64,000 nt of DNA, from contig JXTB01000001.1 in NCBI GenBank assembly GCA_002914805.1, positions 2,331,022-2,395,021 of the forward strand, given 5' to 3'. The stretch is from Parasponia andersonii (taxonomy: Eukaryota; Streptophyta; Magnoliopsida; Rosales; Cannabaceae). The notes under the pieces are model-generated. The model was not told the DNA's origin, ran no database searches, and was given only the letters and a program-made list of their open reading frames with translations. Below, in pieces: positions 25,776 through 36,996 of this stretch (the stretch's first letter is position 1; every line of letters begins with the position of its first letter). The translations under genes were made by a program, and so were the position numbers.

Positions 25776-25899
25776 TGTTAGGAAATTCTATTTTCTATGT
25801 TAGGCCACATATTTTAAACAATTATATTGGGCCATATTATTCTTAAGCAGACTCAATTAGTGATTTAATTAAAGATGAGTTAGATATCCAATTGGTTAT
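25776..25899 (+). repeat. 3' LTR of the copia-like element, left part
   Basis: Matches the first ~125 bases of the 5' LTR and ends at the gypsy target duplication GTTAT (25895-25899). It continues at 36997. Confidence 0.7.
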
Positions 25900-26528
25900 T
25901 ATTGTGCGGTCTAAAAACTAGATGATGGTCAATGCCAAAAAGGGAAAGTTAGCAACTAAGAGGACGTGAAAGATTACACGAGTAAATTAAGTGCAATCTC
26001 TTCTGAATAAGTCGAATGCGACCTCCCTCCGAATAAAGTGCGACCTTCTCTGAACAAGTTAAGTGTGACCAGAATGAAAAGGAAATTAGACCGAGCTTCG
26101 TCAAACGGGTAATCTACAAAGAAAGGGAAACAAAAGATTCTCTTTCAAGATTGACCAATCGTTTCATTTAAGTTATTACCCAGTTATATTGTTACTCAAA
26201 TTGTATTTTTTGATTATATACTTACCCGTTTTCATAATTGGGAAATATTGAACTACCTTCACTTATATAAGGGGAAGATTAATGTTGCCGTGGGGATCTC
26301 TGGGGGGAAAAAACTTAACTTAAGGACTCACTTTCTAAACATACTCGGTACTCTCTTGTAATCTTTCAGAAAATAGTGAACAACAATGGATGTAGGCTCA
26401 TCTTTTTTGGAGCCGAATCACTATAAAATTATTGTTTTTTTTACATGCTTTGATTGATCAACCCTTTACACACACAAGCCATATCTTGCAATTTCTTAAA
26501 TTCATTGTTGACAAAACCTCCGTCAACA
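25900..26528 (+). repeat. 5' LTR of gypsy element 1
   Basis: Starts TATTGTGCGG (first G changed to A; other copies begin or end TGTTGTGCGG) and ends CCTCCGTCAACA. U3 carries degenerate repeats of a GTGCGACCT..GAATAAGT motif at about 25985-26070. A TATA box lies at 26264-26270. Confidence 0.9.
26264..26270 (+). promoter_or_regulatory. LTR TATA box
   Basis: TATATAA within ACTTATATAAGGGGAAG. The same ACTTATATAAGG-type box recurs in the LTRs of elements 2 and 3 (on the minus strand, complement of CCTTATATAGGT). It is the likely core promoter of element RNA. Confidence 0.6.
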
Positions 26529-26529
26529 A

Positions 26530-26546
26530 TTGACACTAGAAGGAGG
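26530..26546 (+). other. primer-binding site region of gypsy element 1
   Basis: Two bases after the LTR lies TTGACACTAGAAGGAGG. The corresponding site in element 2 (complement of 58250-58269) reads TTGGCGCTAGAAGGAGG. The family site therefore begins with the TGG complementary to a tRNA CCA end, and it is mutated here. I did not identify the tRNA. Confidence 0.55.
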
Positions 26547-26589
26547 GCTATTCCAACAGAAAAGTTTGTCAATTCCACTTCTTTCAACA

Positions 26590-28377
26590 ATGGCAAACAC
26601 TATAAACACTATCAGAAACACCAGAACTAGCCAAAATCATCCCCAAAGTACTGCTATTGCACAGGTAGATCCTGCTCAGGATCAGCCTGCCGTGACCGTA
26701 CCGGAAAATATTGTCTAGAGACAGGATCGCATGGAAGAAGTACTGGTGAACCTTCAGTAAATTACAAGTTAGATTAATGACTCTCTACGATGACTTGCTG
26801 AGGGATAAATTCTAACTCCACCATAGCACGAATATCCCAAAGAACCTCCTGCTCAACAACCTAAGAAAAGGAATTCAGATCCTAGAGACAGGGAGCCGCG
26901 ACCAGCATAAAGCTCAACAGGAGTGTCATGGAGATAGCACTTCCAAGGGAAAAGGTAAGGTCATAGACTTGCTCCTGGAATCCGGAACTGAAAGTTCGAG
27001 CACAAATCGTAATCATCGACAACCTTCTTAGAGAGTAACCATCAATTATGATAATCTAAACAACGAGCAAAAACGATAATTAAGGAGTGCCTTTGAAAGG
27101 ATTAGTAAGGAATCTCGACAGAATCCTACTGACCTAAGACAACATCTAGAACAGTGATGAAGTCAAGAACAATCCACATTGCATCTGATGACCGAAGTCG
27201 ATCTCGTCGCACTATTTCAATGGAAACCCTACAAAGGTCGCAGCAGACCCTGCCTGACCAATCTGCTTTAAATCGTGATAACAACCAAGGGCCACCCCTA
27301 CCATCAACAAAAGATACTATTCTCCATCTCCCTCTGAATGTCGATGTTCACAATTTGAGGATCGCATTAGATACACTTATCGGCTGGGACGATGAGCTCG
27401 CTGATGGGTATCATCAATCACCATTTAGCGAGAAGGTTCGAGCTGCTGCTTTACCTACCGGATTCAAACTTTCCACCATAAATACTTTCGATGGGAAAAC
27501 TGATATGCCGGATCATATAGATCACTTCAACGAACTGATGGAACTACATCGTGTCAATGATCTCGCACATTGCAGGTGTTTTGCTGTAACTCTCACGGGA
27601 GCAGCAAAGAAATGGTTCCGAGGACTCAAGTCCGACTCAATCTCGTCCTGGAAACAACTCCAAACTGCATTCTTGAGGCAATTCCAGGCTGTGAAGAATT
27701 TCACTATTCCACTGGTCAGTCAGTCTGCTATTCAGCAAGGTCCAGAAGAAAATCTATGATCTTACTGAAATCGCTTTACCTCAGAATTGGCAAAGGTCAA
27801 CAACCCACCTGAAGGAGGAGTTTTAACTCTAATGATAGCTGGGGTGCGATCAGAAACTAAACTCTAGGAAGATTTACTTGAGCGAGAATGCAAAACCCTT
27901 GAAGACTTCTATCGTAGAGTTGGCCGGTATCTAAGGGTGGAATCTTCATGCGAAAATCTTCGTAAGGTCACAAAGGAAGGAAAGAAGGAAGGATGCTGCT
28001 AAAGATACGACCACAAACAACAATAATAATAAAAGGTCGAATAAAAGGAGTAATGAACAAACAACTGAAAAGTAGTCCTAACAGAAAAAGCAGGAGGTTC
28101 CAAAAGCTCCCATGAGGTTTAACAACTATACTGAACTGAACACATCCATAGATGATATTTATGCGGTCACGAACTAGCAGGAGAGGTATCGTTAATCGAA
28201 ACCAATGAAAAAAGATAGAGTGAGGTGCAACCCCAACAAGTTCTACCATTATCACAATGACATTGGACACGGTACCAATAACTACTTTGCTTTGAAAGAT
28301 GAAATTGAAAAATTAATTAAAGAAGGACAGCTGCGGCAGTACACTCAACTGAACAATGAAAGGCAAGAAGAAGACTG
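26590..28377 (+). pseudogene. gypsy element 1 gag relic
   Basis: Would encode the capsid and nucleocapsid of the element. The likely start is the ATG at 26590 (MANTINTIRN), which has an equivalent in element 2. The open segment at 27154-27759 holds the retrotransposon gag domain: FDGKTDMPDHIDHFNELMEL, CRCFAVTLTGAAKKWFRGLK, SWKQLQTAFLRQF. Downstream, near 28210-28340, is a nucleocapsid-like region with C and H residues (RCNPNKF..H..DIGH..NNYFALK, decayed) followed by DEIEKLIKEGQLRQY. Several stops and frame changes interrupt it, for example directly after 26718 and 27759. It is non-functional. Confidence 0.8.
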
Positions 28378-28499
28378 AAAGCGACCTCCAGAAATTCAAC
28401 GTGAGGTGCGAACTATTTTTGGAGGCCCGCACATCGGTAGAAATTCGAAGAGAGCACAAGATAGGTATGCATGAGAAGTGTGACAGCAATCATTAACTA

Positions 28500-31400
28500 A
28501 CGTCATGCATTTCGAGCAGCGACCACGAAAGCGTCAATGGATACCGGATATGGATATTACCTTCATAGAGCAAGATGCTAGGGAGGTCCATTACTCTCAC
28601 AATGATGCGCTGGTCATAAAGATCAACTGTGGAAGCATGCAGCTATGGTGAGTATTGGTTGATAATGGCAGCACTGTCGACATCCTGTACTATGACGCCT
28701 TCAAAAAGATAGGGTTGAGTGAAAGCAACCTGAAGCCCGCTGTCACCCCACTCTACAGATTTACTGGTAACAGCATAATGCCTAGGGGCATGATTGAGTT
28801 AATGGTCAACATTGGAACCTATTCTAGGGTTCGACAGTAATGACCCAATTCTTAGTTGTGGATTGCCCCTCTGCATTTAATGTTGTATTAGGAAGACCGA
28901 CACTGAGGGAACTTCGAGCAGTAACTTCGAGCAGTAACTTCGATCTATCATTTCGCTGTGAAATTCCCAACTCAACAAGGAGTAGGCGAGGTGCGTGGCA
29001 CCCAATATGATGCGAGGACTTGTTATAATAACTCAATAAAGCTCGCAACAAGAGAGATGACATCTTGCATAACGATGGTCCAGCGACTAGAAGAAGCATC
29101 AAGGAAAGTATCAGAAGCATTAGGCGAAGCATCATACAGAATGTCAATCGATGACCTCGACCCTCGAGAGACCTATAGAAGACTTAGAAGATTTGCCAAT
29201 CAATAGGTCTTCGAAGGTTCTTAAAATCGGAGTGAAGCTTCAAGAACCCGTGTGAGCTTCATTAATCGCTTTTTTGAAATCAAACCTGGATATCTTCGCA
29301 TGGCAACATTCAGATATGGTGGGGATTGATCTGAATATCATGTGTTACCGCCTTAATATAGATACAATGAGGAAGCCTGTGCGGCAAAAAAGAAGAGCCA
29401 TGAATTTAGAATGTTACGTCGTATTGAAAGAAGAGGTAGAGAAGCTGCTTGAGATTAGATTCATTAGGGAATCTTTCTATCCAAACTGGCTTGCAAACCC
29501 AGTTTTAGTAAAGAAACCCAACGGAAAGTGGAGAACTTGCATCGATTTCACCGACCTCAATAAGGTGTTCCCGAAGGTCAGTTTTCCCCTTCCGAGAATC
29601 GACCAACTCGTAGAAGCGATGTCGAGACATGAACTGTTAAGCTTTATGGATGCATATTCTGGATATAGTCAAATCCCCATGTACGAGCCTGATGAGGAGC
29701 ATACTTCGTTCATCACTGACCGAGGGTTGTTCTATTACAAGAAGATTGCTTTTGGACTCATCAATATGGGAGCAACTTATCAACTTCTTGTCAATATGAT
29801 GTTTGCAAAGCAAATTGGCAAGACAATGGAAGTATATGTTGATGACATGTTGGTAAAATCGAAGGGAGTTGAAGATTACATCAAGCATCTTGATGAGATG
29901 TTCAACATTCTTCGAAAATATTAGATGAGGCTAAACCCCCAGAAGTGCGCATTCAGGGTAGGATCTGGAAAATTCCTAGGGTTCATAGTCAACCAGCAAG
30001 GAATCGAAGATAATCCCCAGAAGATACAAGCACTAATCAATATGCAATCCCCCCGCAAACCCAAAGACGTTCAAAGCCTAGCAGGAAGAATGGCTGCATT
30101 AAGTCGATTTGTATCCAGGTTAACAGATAAGTGCCAACCATTCTTCGAAGTACTAAAGGGTTCGAAGGGATTCGAGTGGACAGAAGAATGCGAGCAGGCA
30201 TTTCGAGAATTGAAAGCACACTTAGGTTCTCCTCCACTCTTGTCGAAGCCAAACTCGGGAGAAGAATTGTATTTATACCTCGCTGTTTCCAAATATACGA
30301 CAAGTGCTGCGTTAATTCGAGAAGAAGAAAAGATACAGCGACCGGTATATTACGTAAGTAAAAGATTACTCGATGCCGAAGCAAGATATCCAGAGATGGA
30401 AAAGTTGGCATTAGCACTCATCGTCGCATTCAGGAAGCTTCGACCTTATTTTTATGTGCATTCCATCAAAGTTTTCACGAATTTTCCGTTAAAGCACGTT
30501 TTGTAAAAACTTGAAGCTTCAGGACGACTACTCAATTGGGCAATTGAGTTGAGTCAGTTTGACATCAATTTTCAACCTCGTACTATGATTAAAGGGGAAG
30601 CTCTCGTAGATTTCATTGCAAAATTCATAAATGATGTCAATGTTCCCATAGAAGTAATCGAAAAACCTACTACAGATTTATCAAAATTGTGAAAACTTTA
30701 TGTTAATGGATCATCGAATGAGAATGGAGCCGGTGTAGGCTTAGTGCTAATCAGTCCTGAAGGGTATAATATTTATTGTGCACTTCGCTTCAAATTTTCA
30801 GCATCAAATAATGAGGCAGAATATGAAGCGCTGATAGCTGGGCTAAAGCTCGCACGAGAAATGAAGGTCGAAATGATTGAGGTATACATCGATTTCCAGC
30901 TGGTCATTTGTCAAATAATCGGTGATTATCAAGCAAGAGGAGAAAAAATGATGGCATATTTAAAGGAGGTACGAAGACTCTTCTCGACATTTACTACCTA
31001 TAACATTCAACTTCTTTCCCGCATTAAAAATACTCGGGCAGATGCTCTAGCTAAGCTCGCTTCAACAAAAGATGCCAAATTACTAAAACTGGTCCCTGTC
31101 GAAGTTCTTGCAAAACCAAGTATCGAAGTAGAGCCCTAAATAACCATGCCGGTTGACAAGAAACCATCATGGATGGATCCTATAATGGAGTATATATAAC
31201 ATGACGACCTCCCCAAAAACAAAGATGATGGAAAGCGAATTCGAATGAAGGCAACTCACTATGTCATCTATGACGAGAAGCTTTATCGAAGAAGTTTTAG
31301 TTTGCCGTTGTTATTATGTGTCGATGAAGAAAAACATACTATATTATGAGGAAAATTCACGAAGGAATATGTGGAAACCATTCCGGGGGGCAGGCACTTG

Positions 31401-32404
31401 CGAACAAAGTTCTAAGACAAGGGTATTTTTGGCCAACTATGAAGAAGGATACAATGGAATTTGCTAAAAGGTGTGACAAATGTCAACAATTTGCAATTAT
31501 TCCTAGAATGCCACCTGTTCCTCTAACTCCAATGACCAGTCCATGGCCATTTGCAGTGTGAGGAATTGATATTATCGGAATGCTTCCATTGGCACGAGGT
31601 GGATTAAAATATCCGGTAGTCGCAGTCGATTATTTCACCAAGTGAATAGAAGCTGAAGCCTTGAGTACCATTTTCGCAAAGAAGATGATAGATTTTGTTT
31701 ACAAATCTATAATTTGCCGTTATGGTATACCGCATACCATAATTTCTGATAATAGGAAATAATCTGACTGCGAGGAGTTCCGTAACTTCTACGACAATTT
31801 AGGCATCAAGAAGAATTTTTCTACTATTGTTCATCCACAAGCTAATGGACAGGTTGAGACTATAAACAAGATACTTAAATAGAACATTAAGACAAAGCTG
31901 GAAGAGCACAAAAGAGCTTGGCCAGAAGTACTCCCTAAAGTATTATAGGCTTATCGCACTACTCAATGAACCACTACTGGAGAGAGTCCATTCTCTTTAG
32001 CTTATGGATATGAAGCAATGGTACCAGTAGAAATTGGTGCGAGCTCTCTACGACGATCCACCTATGAGCAAGATCAGAATAGCACGCTGATGAAGATTGA
32101 GCTCGATCTTTTAGAAGAAAGGCACGAGCAGTCTCAGCTTCGGATCGCATCATATCAACAGCGCATGGCTCGATATTATAACTCTAAAGTTAGAAACCGA
32201 GAGTTTGAAGTTAGTGATCTTGTTCGTTGACAAGTTCTACCTAATAATAAAGAGCATGGTGCCAGTGTATCTGGACTCTCTTGGGAAGGACCATATATTA
32301 TTGATGCCGTTATTCAACCTGGGACCTATAAGTTAGCTCGCACTGGTGGACAAAAGATTGAGCATGCTTGGAATGCAGAACAACTTTGTCGCTATTATCA
32401 GTAA
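28500..32404 (+). pseudogene. gypsy element 1 pol relic: protease, RT, two RNases H, integrase
   Basis: Protease has VDNGSTVDILYYDAFKKIG from 28658. RT (29274-29924) has KPNGKWRTCIDFTDLNK, FMDAYSGYSQI and the active-site YVDD at 29835-29846. The same frame continues past a TAG at 29922-29924 through the RNase H region (KYTTSAALIREEE, RPVYYVSKRLLDAEARYPEMEK) to 30506. A second, archaeal-type RNase H starts near 30700 (LYVNGSSNENGAGVGLVL, NNEAEYEALIAGL, TRADALAKLA). This dual RNase H is diagnostic of the Tat group. Integrase (about 31340-32404) keeps an HHCC zinc site (HEGICGNHSG, CDKCQQ) and a D,D,E core. Internal stops at 30506, 31139, about 31560 and elsewhere, plus a frame change near 31340, inactivate it. 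Confidence 0.88.
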
Positions 32405-32424
32405 ATCTTCATGTATATCTTCAT

Positions 32425-32553
32425 GTATTCGTCATTCATCAATAAAAATATCTACTTATATTTGTCATTCGTTGATCGTCATTCATTGATCATCATTCGT
32501 TATTCGTCATTCATTATTCGTCAATCATTATTCATCATTCGTCATCATCAATA
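32425..32553 (+). repeat. degenerate short tandem repeat (ATTCGTC-like) after pol
   Basis: Many copies of CATTCGTC/CATTCATC/TTATTCGTC in a row just downstream of the integrase stop. Element 2 has the inverted equivalent (AATGACGAATAA-type) at about 53760-53860, so the array belongs to the family. Confidence 0.75.
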
Positions 32554-32593
32554 AGGGTGTCTCCTCATCGTTCATTCGATTTGGTCCACCTTT

Positions 32594-32640
32594 TATAGTT
32601 TTATGGCAGTCTTCGAACACTATAAAACTCGGGGGGCAGT
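32594..32640 (+). other. internal hairpin plus G-run polypurine-like tract
   Basis: AGTTTTAT (32597-32604) pairs with ATAAAACT (32622-32629) and is followed by CGGGGGGCAGTG. The same hairpin and C/G run occur in element 2 at about 53680-53720. The position, between pol and the antisense ORF, is far from the 3' LTR, whose own polypurine tract is AGTTGGGAGGCAAT at 36349-36362. Confidence 0.5.
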
Positions 32641-33199
32641 GAAATCAGAATATTTTCTCCTACTTGCTTCCTAAGGGATATGCAAAACGTCCATTTAGAG
32701 GGGTCGGAATTTTAGATCACTGAAATTTCTAAAATTTCTTAAAATCTTAGGATTTTCTCCTCGCTTCATTCTATAGCATGTCGTATTACACAATTTTCTT
32801 CCTCGAACAACAAAGTAACTATGCAAAATATTCATGGTTCGATGTGATATATTGGTATATTATATTTTGCCATGGAACTTTTGAAAAATAGTATTGAGTT
32901 CGCACCACTCATACTTACTGTCTTCTTAAGCGGCCTAATCTATCCTAACACTTAAAACCCGTTTTAAGTGTTGGATTCGAATCGTAATAGCGTACCGATC
33001 AGTCACCTAGTGATTAACTACTTGGTTAAATTATGAATCTTTATATTGCAATATAATGTTTTAATTCTTTTGCAGGAATAAACGTCTAATAAAGAAAGCA
33101 TTCATTCATTGATAAAGGCTCGCACCTGTATGCAAGCAAAGTATTACAAAAAATTAACGTATAAAGCCCGTATTATTCTGAAATTAAAAAAAAAGGAAA

Positions 33200-35343
33200 T
33201 TATGCAGATGTGCTCATTCCACCGTCTCCAGTCTTGGCATCCTCCACTTGCCTCCAACTCTGAACAAGGTTGACCACATCTTCACCAAGGATGGAAAAGT
33301 CGAAATCTGGATGCTCGTAGAAGATATCATATATTATGGTCGACGAGGCGATGTCACTAGCTTTTTCTTCGAGCTTCTTGCCTTCGGTGGCCTTGAACTC
33401 TTCTACAGTCTTGTGAGCCGCTTCTGTCGTTGTCTTCTCTAGAATATCCGAATGCTCGGAGATTGTCTTCTCAAGTTCTTTAATTTTCTCCTTGAGCTTC
33501 TCCTTTTCGAGCTTTTCCTTGGCCAGATTCTCGCGTAGCTGCCGATTCTCTAGTTCGAAGGATTTTTTCTCTTCCTCGCGAGCCTTCTCTGAGTCCTCGA
33601 ATGCTTGGGTTATTTCTTCGACTTTTTCAGCTTTTTCAATACATTCAAGGACCGGGTCATACATCAAAACAGCAGCTGCAGCGGTCTAAAAATATAACAC
33701 ATCAATATCAGAAAAGTGCGTTGAAGAAAGAAAATAGAAGATGCTTATATTCACCAGCATCCTCATCGCAGAACCAAAGGCAACCTTGGCTGATTGTCGC
33801 TTCATCCTCTCCTAGCCATCTTCAGAGGTAAAATGGTCGATGAAGGCCGTGCTCATACCAGCTTTTTCTGGTAGTTGACGAAGGAGTGCGAAAAGCTCCT
33901 CGTTTTTATCGACCTGGCTTGGTCCTTCATCAGAAGTGGCCGTCTCCTTAGGTGGCTCAGGTTGGCTCGCAATTAGTGGAGACTGAAGATGAGGCGTGCT
34001 TGCTAGGATATCCTCGAAGGCGAGTTTTCATTTCTTTGAAGTGTCGACCTTCTCTTTCCCTTTCGTCGTTAGAGGTGTGCTCTCTGGTGTCTTGGACTTT
34101 GCCATTGACCCCAGAGTAGAAAGCGGTGCTCGTAGTCCGCTGCCAATAACCATTTCTGTACAAATATGCGAGTCAGCATGAGAGGTGACATAATGCGATG
34201 AGAGGAAAAAGAAAAATAACTACCTTCTTGCTGATGAGAGATTGGTGGCGATGCAGCGTCTGAAGAGGATGCTTCCGAGACTATAGGTGTGGCAGGTGCT
34301 TTTCGTTTCCTGGGTTTTGAAGACGAGGCACCCTTTTCCTTCTGTTTCCTTGTCTTCTTCTTCGAGCTCGAAGGTTTGGTGGGATGATTAGTAGAATCTG
34401 GGAAGGCAGCTCCCCTTGGAAGCATTCCACAAGCAACTAAGTTCTTGGTCGTCCCAAGCTTCTTCCAATCAAACTCTTCGATCGAAAGGTTGTTTATTTT
34501 ATATACCCTTGCGAGCTACTCTCTAGAGAGGTATGGTTATTCCCTGTTATCTGCGATGACATACGAGTATGATCAGAATAATATATTTATATAGAAAAGG
34601 TGATAAGCTAAAAGTTACCTACCAGGGTTCTGAAAGAAGCCGTTATCCGCGTAGTCAAAGTGGAAATATAGATTTTTCCATTTTCCTATGTTGTTGCGAA
34701 CCCCGTAGATAGTTTTTATTGTTTGGTTCGACCACTTGCTCGCATAAATGAAGCCGAAGTCTGATGGGTTTGATTTCACTTGGTAAAACTAAGTGAACTT
34801 TTCAGGAGTAGGGGTCTCTAAACCTAGTTTATGGTATAGTATGTACAGACCTACTATGTATCTATAAGTGTTTGGAATTAGTTGAAAAGGGACGACTCCA
34901 TAATAATCGACGATTAATTTTATGTAAGGATGAAGTGGGAGGTGGACACCGCTTCTAAGAACTGCTTCCGAGAATGAGGCAATTCCGCGAGGAGGTGTGT
35001 ATGGTCGATTGAACTCTGTGGGAAGGCATAGAAGGGACGTCGATTTTATAGTTGCAAATGATTTTTTTGAGCTTGTTTGTTGAACAGCTCATCTTTACAT
35101 TGGTACATGACCAATCTCCCTCTACATATTGATAACCCATTGCGAACGCAGGGGTATCTCTAATATACCGAGATCATTGGTCTTAAGGAAGGTCACCTAT
35201 GCGAGGACTACTTTGCCTAACCTCGGTTATTTTTACTTCAGGTACTGGCTCAAGGTAGTCTTCGAGGTTTATAGAGCTAACACTAGTATTGGAAGATTCT
35301 CCTGAGAATGCATTCCCTTCCCTAAAATCCTTACTACTAGACA
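33200..35343 (-). pseudogene. antisense ORF of gypsy element 1 (multi-exon, coiled coil; 'putative gypsy type transposon' domain)
   Basis: It lies opposite to gag-pol in the 3' region, as in Grande and other Tat elements. It begins near 35343 (MSSSKDFREGNAFSGESSN). It then passes, with stops and frame changes, through a segment resembling the plant 'putative transposon' domain, near 34650-34940 (residues like DYYGVVPFQLIPNTYRYIVG, IKTIYGVRNNIGKWKN). A basic, Ser/Lys-rich part follows at 34425-34210 (PSSSKKKTRKQKEKGASSS). The last exon at 33667-33200 is a 155-codon open frame: a long Glu/Lys coiled coil (EKLEKEKLKEKIKELEKTIS) then YEHPDFDFSILGEDVV. Introns are suggested by intron-like joins, including the GCAG acceptor before the last exon, which is conserved in element 2. 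Function of such ORFs is not established. Confidence 0.7.
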
Positions 35344-36362
35344 TCTAAAAAGAAATATGGATGGATCTTAGTTATATGCGAGCAGTTTTGGGGTCTCATC
35401 CTAGGATTGCATCAACAAGCTGCTCATCGAATTTTTTCTAATCGATCTACGGATTCATAAAAATTATTCGAGTAGTTCCTTGATAATTCATCACTCAACT
35501 GACTATGGTTTTTTTTTTTTAAAAAAAGGTTTCAGATCCTCAATTCCTTCTACGAGTTCGTCTGTCTATCAGTTATTTAAATAGTGTATTCTATAAATTA
35601 ATGGAGGAATTCTGAAAAATTTCCATTTTACAGTCCATCGGAATATAGGATGTGTTTATGTTCAGAATATTTAGACTCTACGGTTTATTCCTATTTTCTA
35701 GAAATAGGATCTATAAATAAGAGTTCTGGAAAAATCGAAGAACGAGAAAAAGAAGATATATAATAACTTTTCTTCGAAGATAGAGGGACCAAGATGACGT
35801 CTGAAGGATTACGATGATAACTTTGTCGAAAAAGATGACAAAGCTATGCAAGTTGAGAAACAGAACAACGCCAGAAGGATTGCTTTGTGGACACTTCAGG
35901 TTTCAGGAGAGAGAAGTAGGAGGCGACAGGGTTTGAGTAATGAAGAAGAGGTGGAGTGATTTTCGATATATATATCACTGGCGTCGCCAAATCATAGCCG
36001 TAGATCAAAGTATGTAATTTTCAGATCCAGAGGCTGAAATTCACGCGGGAGTTGATTTTTTGAAATTAAATCGGTATCTTTTCAAAATTTGAAACGACTC
36101 GATTTAAGACAACAACTGGCGTCATCGCTATCATTGTGTCTGCTCAAAAAATGGAAAAGTCTCCTCAAGTTTTGCTGAGAAAAGGTGACACGTGGTTTCA
36201 TCTGTCAGGAGAAAATAAATGTGGTTTTGAAAAGATGCGATTTGAGAATGGACGACTCTTCGAAGATTTTGAGATAATGTCATGACGTCGCATTTATGAG
36301 TTTGCACTTAATAGAAGGAAGCTCCATGTTGTCCTAAAGAACTAATAGAGTTGGGAGGCAAT

Positions 36363-36991
36363 TGTTGTGCGATCTAAAAACTAGATGATGGTCAATGCCA
36401 AAAAGGGAAAGTTAGCAACTAAGAGGACGTGACAGGTCGCACGAGTAAGTTAAGTGCGACCTCTTCCGAGTAAGTCGAATGCGACCTCCCTCTGAATAAA
36501 GTGTGACATTCTCTGAACAAGTTAAGTATGATCAGAATGAAAAGGAAACTAGACCGATCTTCGTCAAATGGGTAATCTATAAAGAAAGGGAAACAAAAGA
36601 TTCTCTTTCAAGATCGACCAGTCGTTTCATTTAAGTTATTACCCAGTTATATTGTTACTCAAATTGTATAATCTGATTATATACTTACCCGTTTTCATAA
36701 TCGGGAAATATTGAACTACCTTTACCTATATAAGAGGAAGATTAATGTTGCCGTGGGGATCTCTGGGGGGAAAAAACTTAACTTAAGGACTCACTTTCTG
36801 AACACACTCGGTACTCTCTTGTAATGTTCTAGAAAATAGTGAACAGCAGTGGACATAGGCTCATCTTTTTTGGAGCTGAACCATTATAAAATTCTTGTCT
36901 CTTTTACATGCTTTGATTGATCAACCCTTTACACACACAAGCCACATCTTACAATTTCTTAAATTCATTGTTGACAAAACCTCCGTCAATA
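36363..36991 (+). repeat. 3' LTR of gypsy element 1
   Basis: Starts TGTTGTGCGATC after the polypurine tract and ends CCTCCGTCAATA (C to T in the terminal CAACA). It has the same length as the 5' LTR and is followed by GTTAT at 36992-36996. Confidence 0.9.
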
Positions 36992-36996
36992 GTTAT

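Larger units (their letters stand above)
25900..36991 (+). mobile_element. Ty3/gypsy retrotransposon, Tat-like clade, element 1 (11.1 kb)
   Basis: Complete structure with equal-length 629-bp LTRs (25900-26528 and 36363-36991). It is flanked by identical GTTAT duplications at 25895-25899 and 36992-36996. The order gag, protease, RT, RNase H, second RNase H, integrase, then a ~4-kb 3' region with an antisense ORF is that of the plant Tat group (chromovirus-unrelated, dual RNase H). All coding parts carry stops and at least one frameshift, so it cannot move alone. Its LTRs differ at several dozen positions by eye, so the insertion is not recent. Two more copies of the family lie at 51147-58935 and 62476-64000. 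Confidence 0.9.

Noticed and set aside
32425..32553. Possible CRISPR-like or regulatory array of ATTCGTC repeats
   Set aside because: Units are 7-10 bases with no spacers, and the array is shared with element 2, so it is a retrotransposon minisatellite.
33248..33831. Plus-strand open frames rich in Ser/Phe opposite the coiled-coil exon
   Set aside because: They arise as the complement of a Glu/Lys-rich coding repeat and have no element 2 counterpart with conserved residues.
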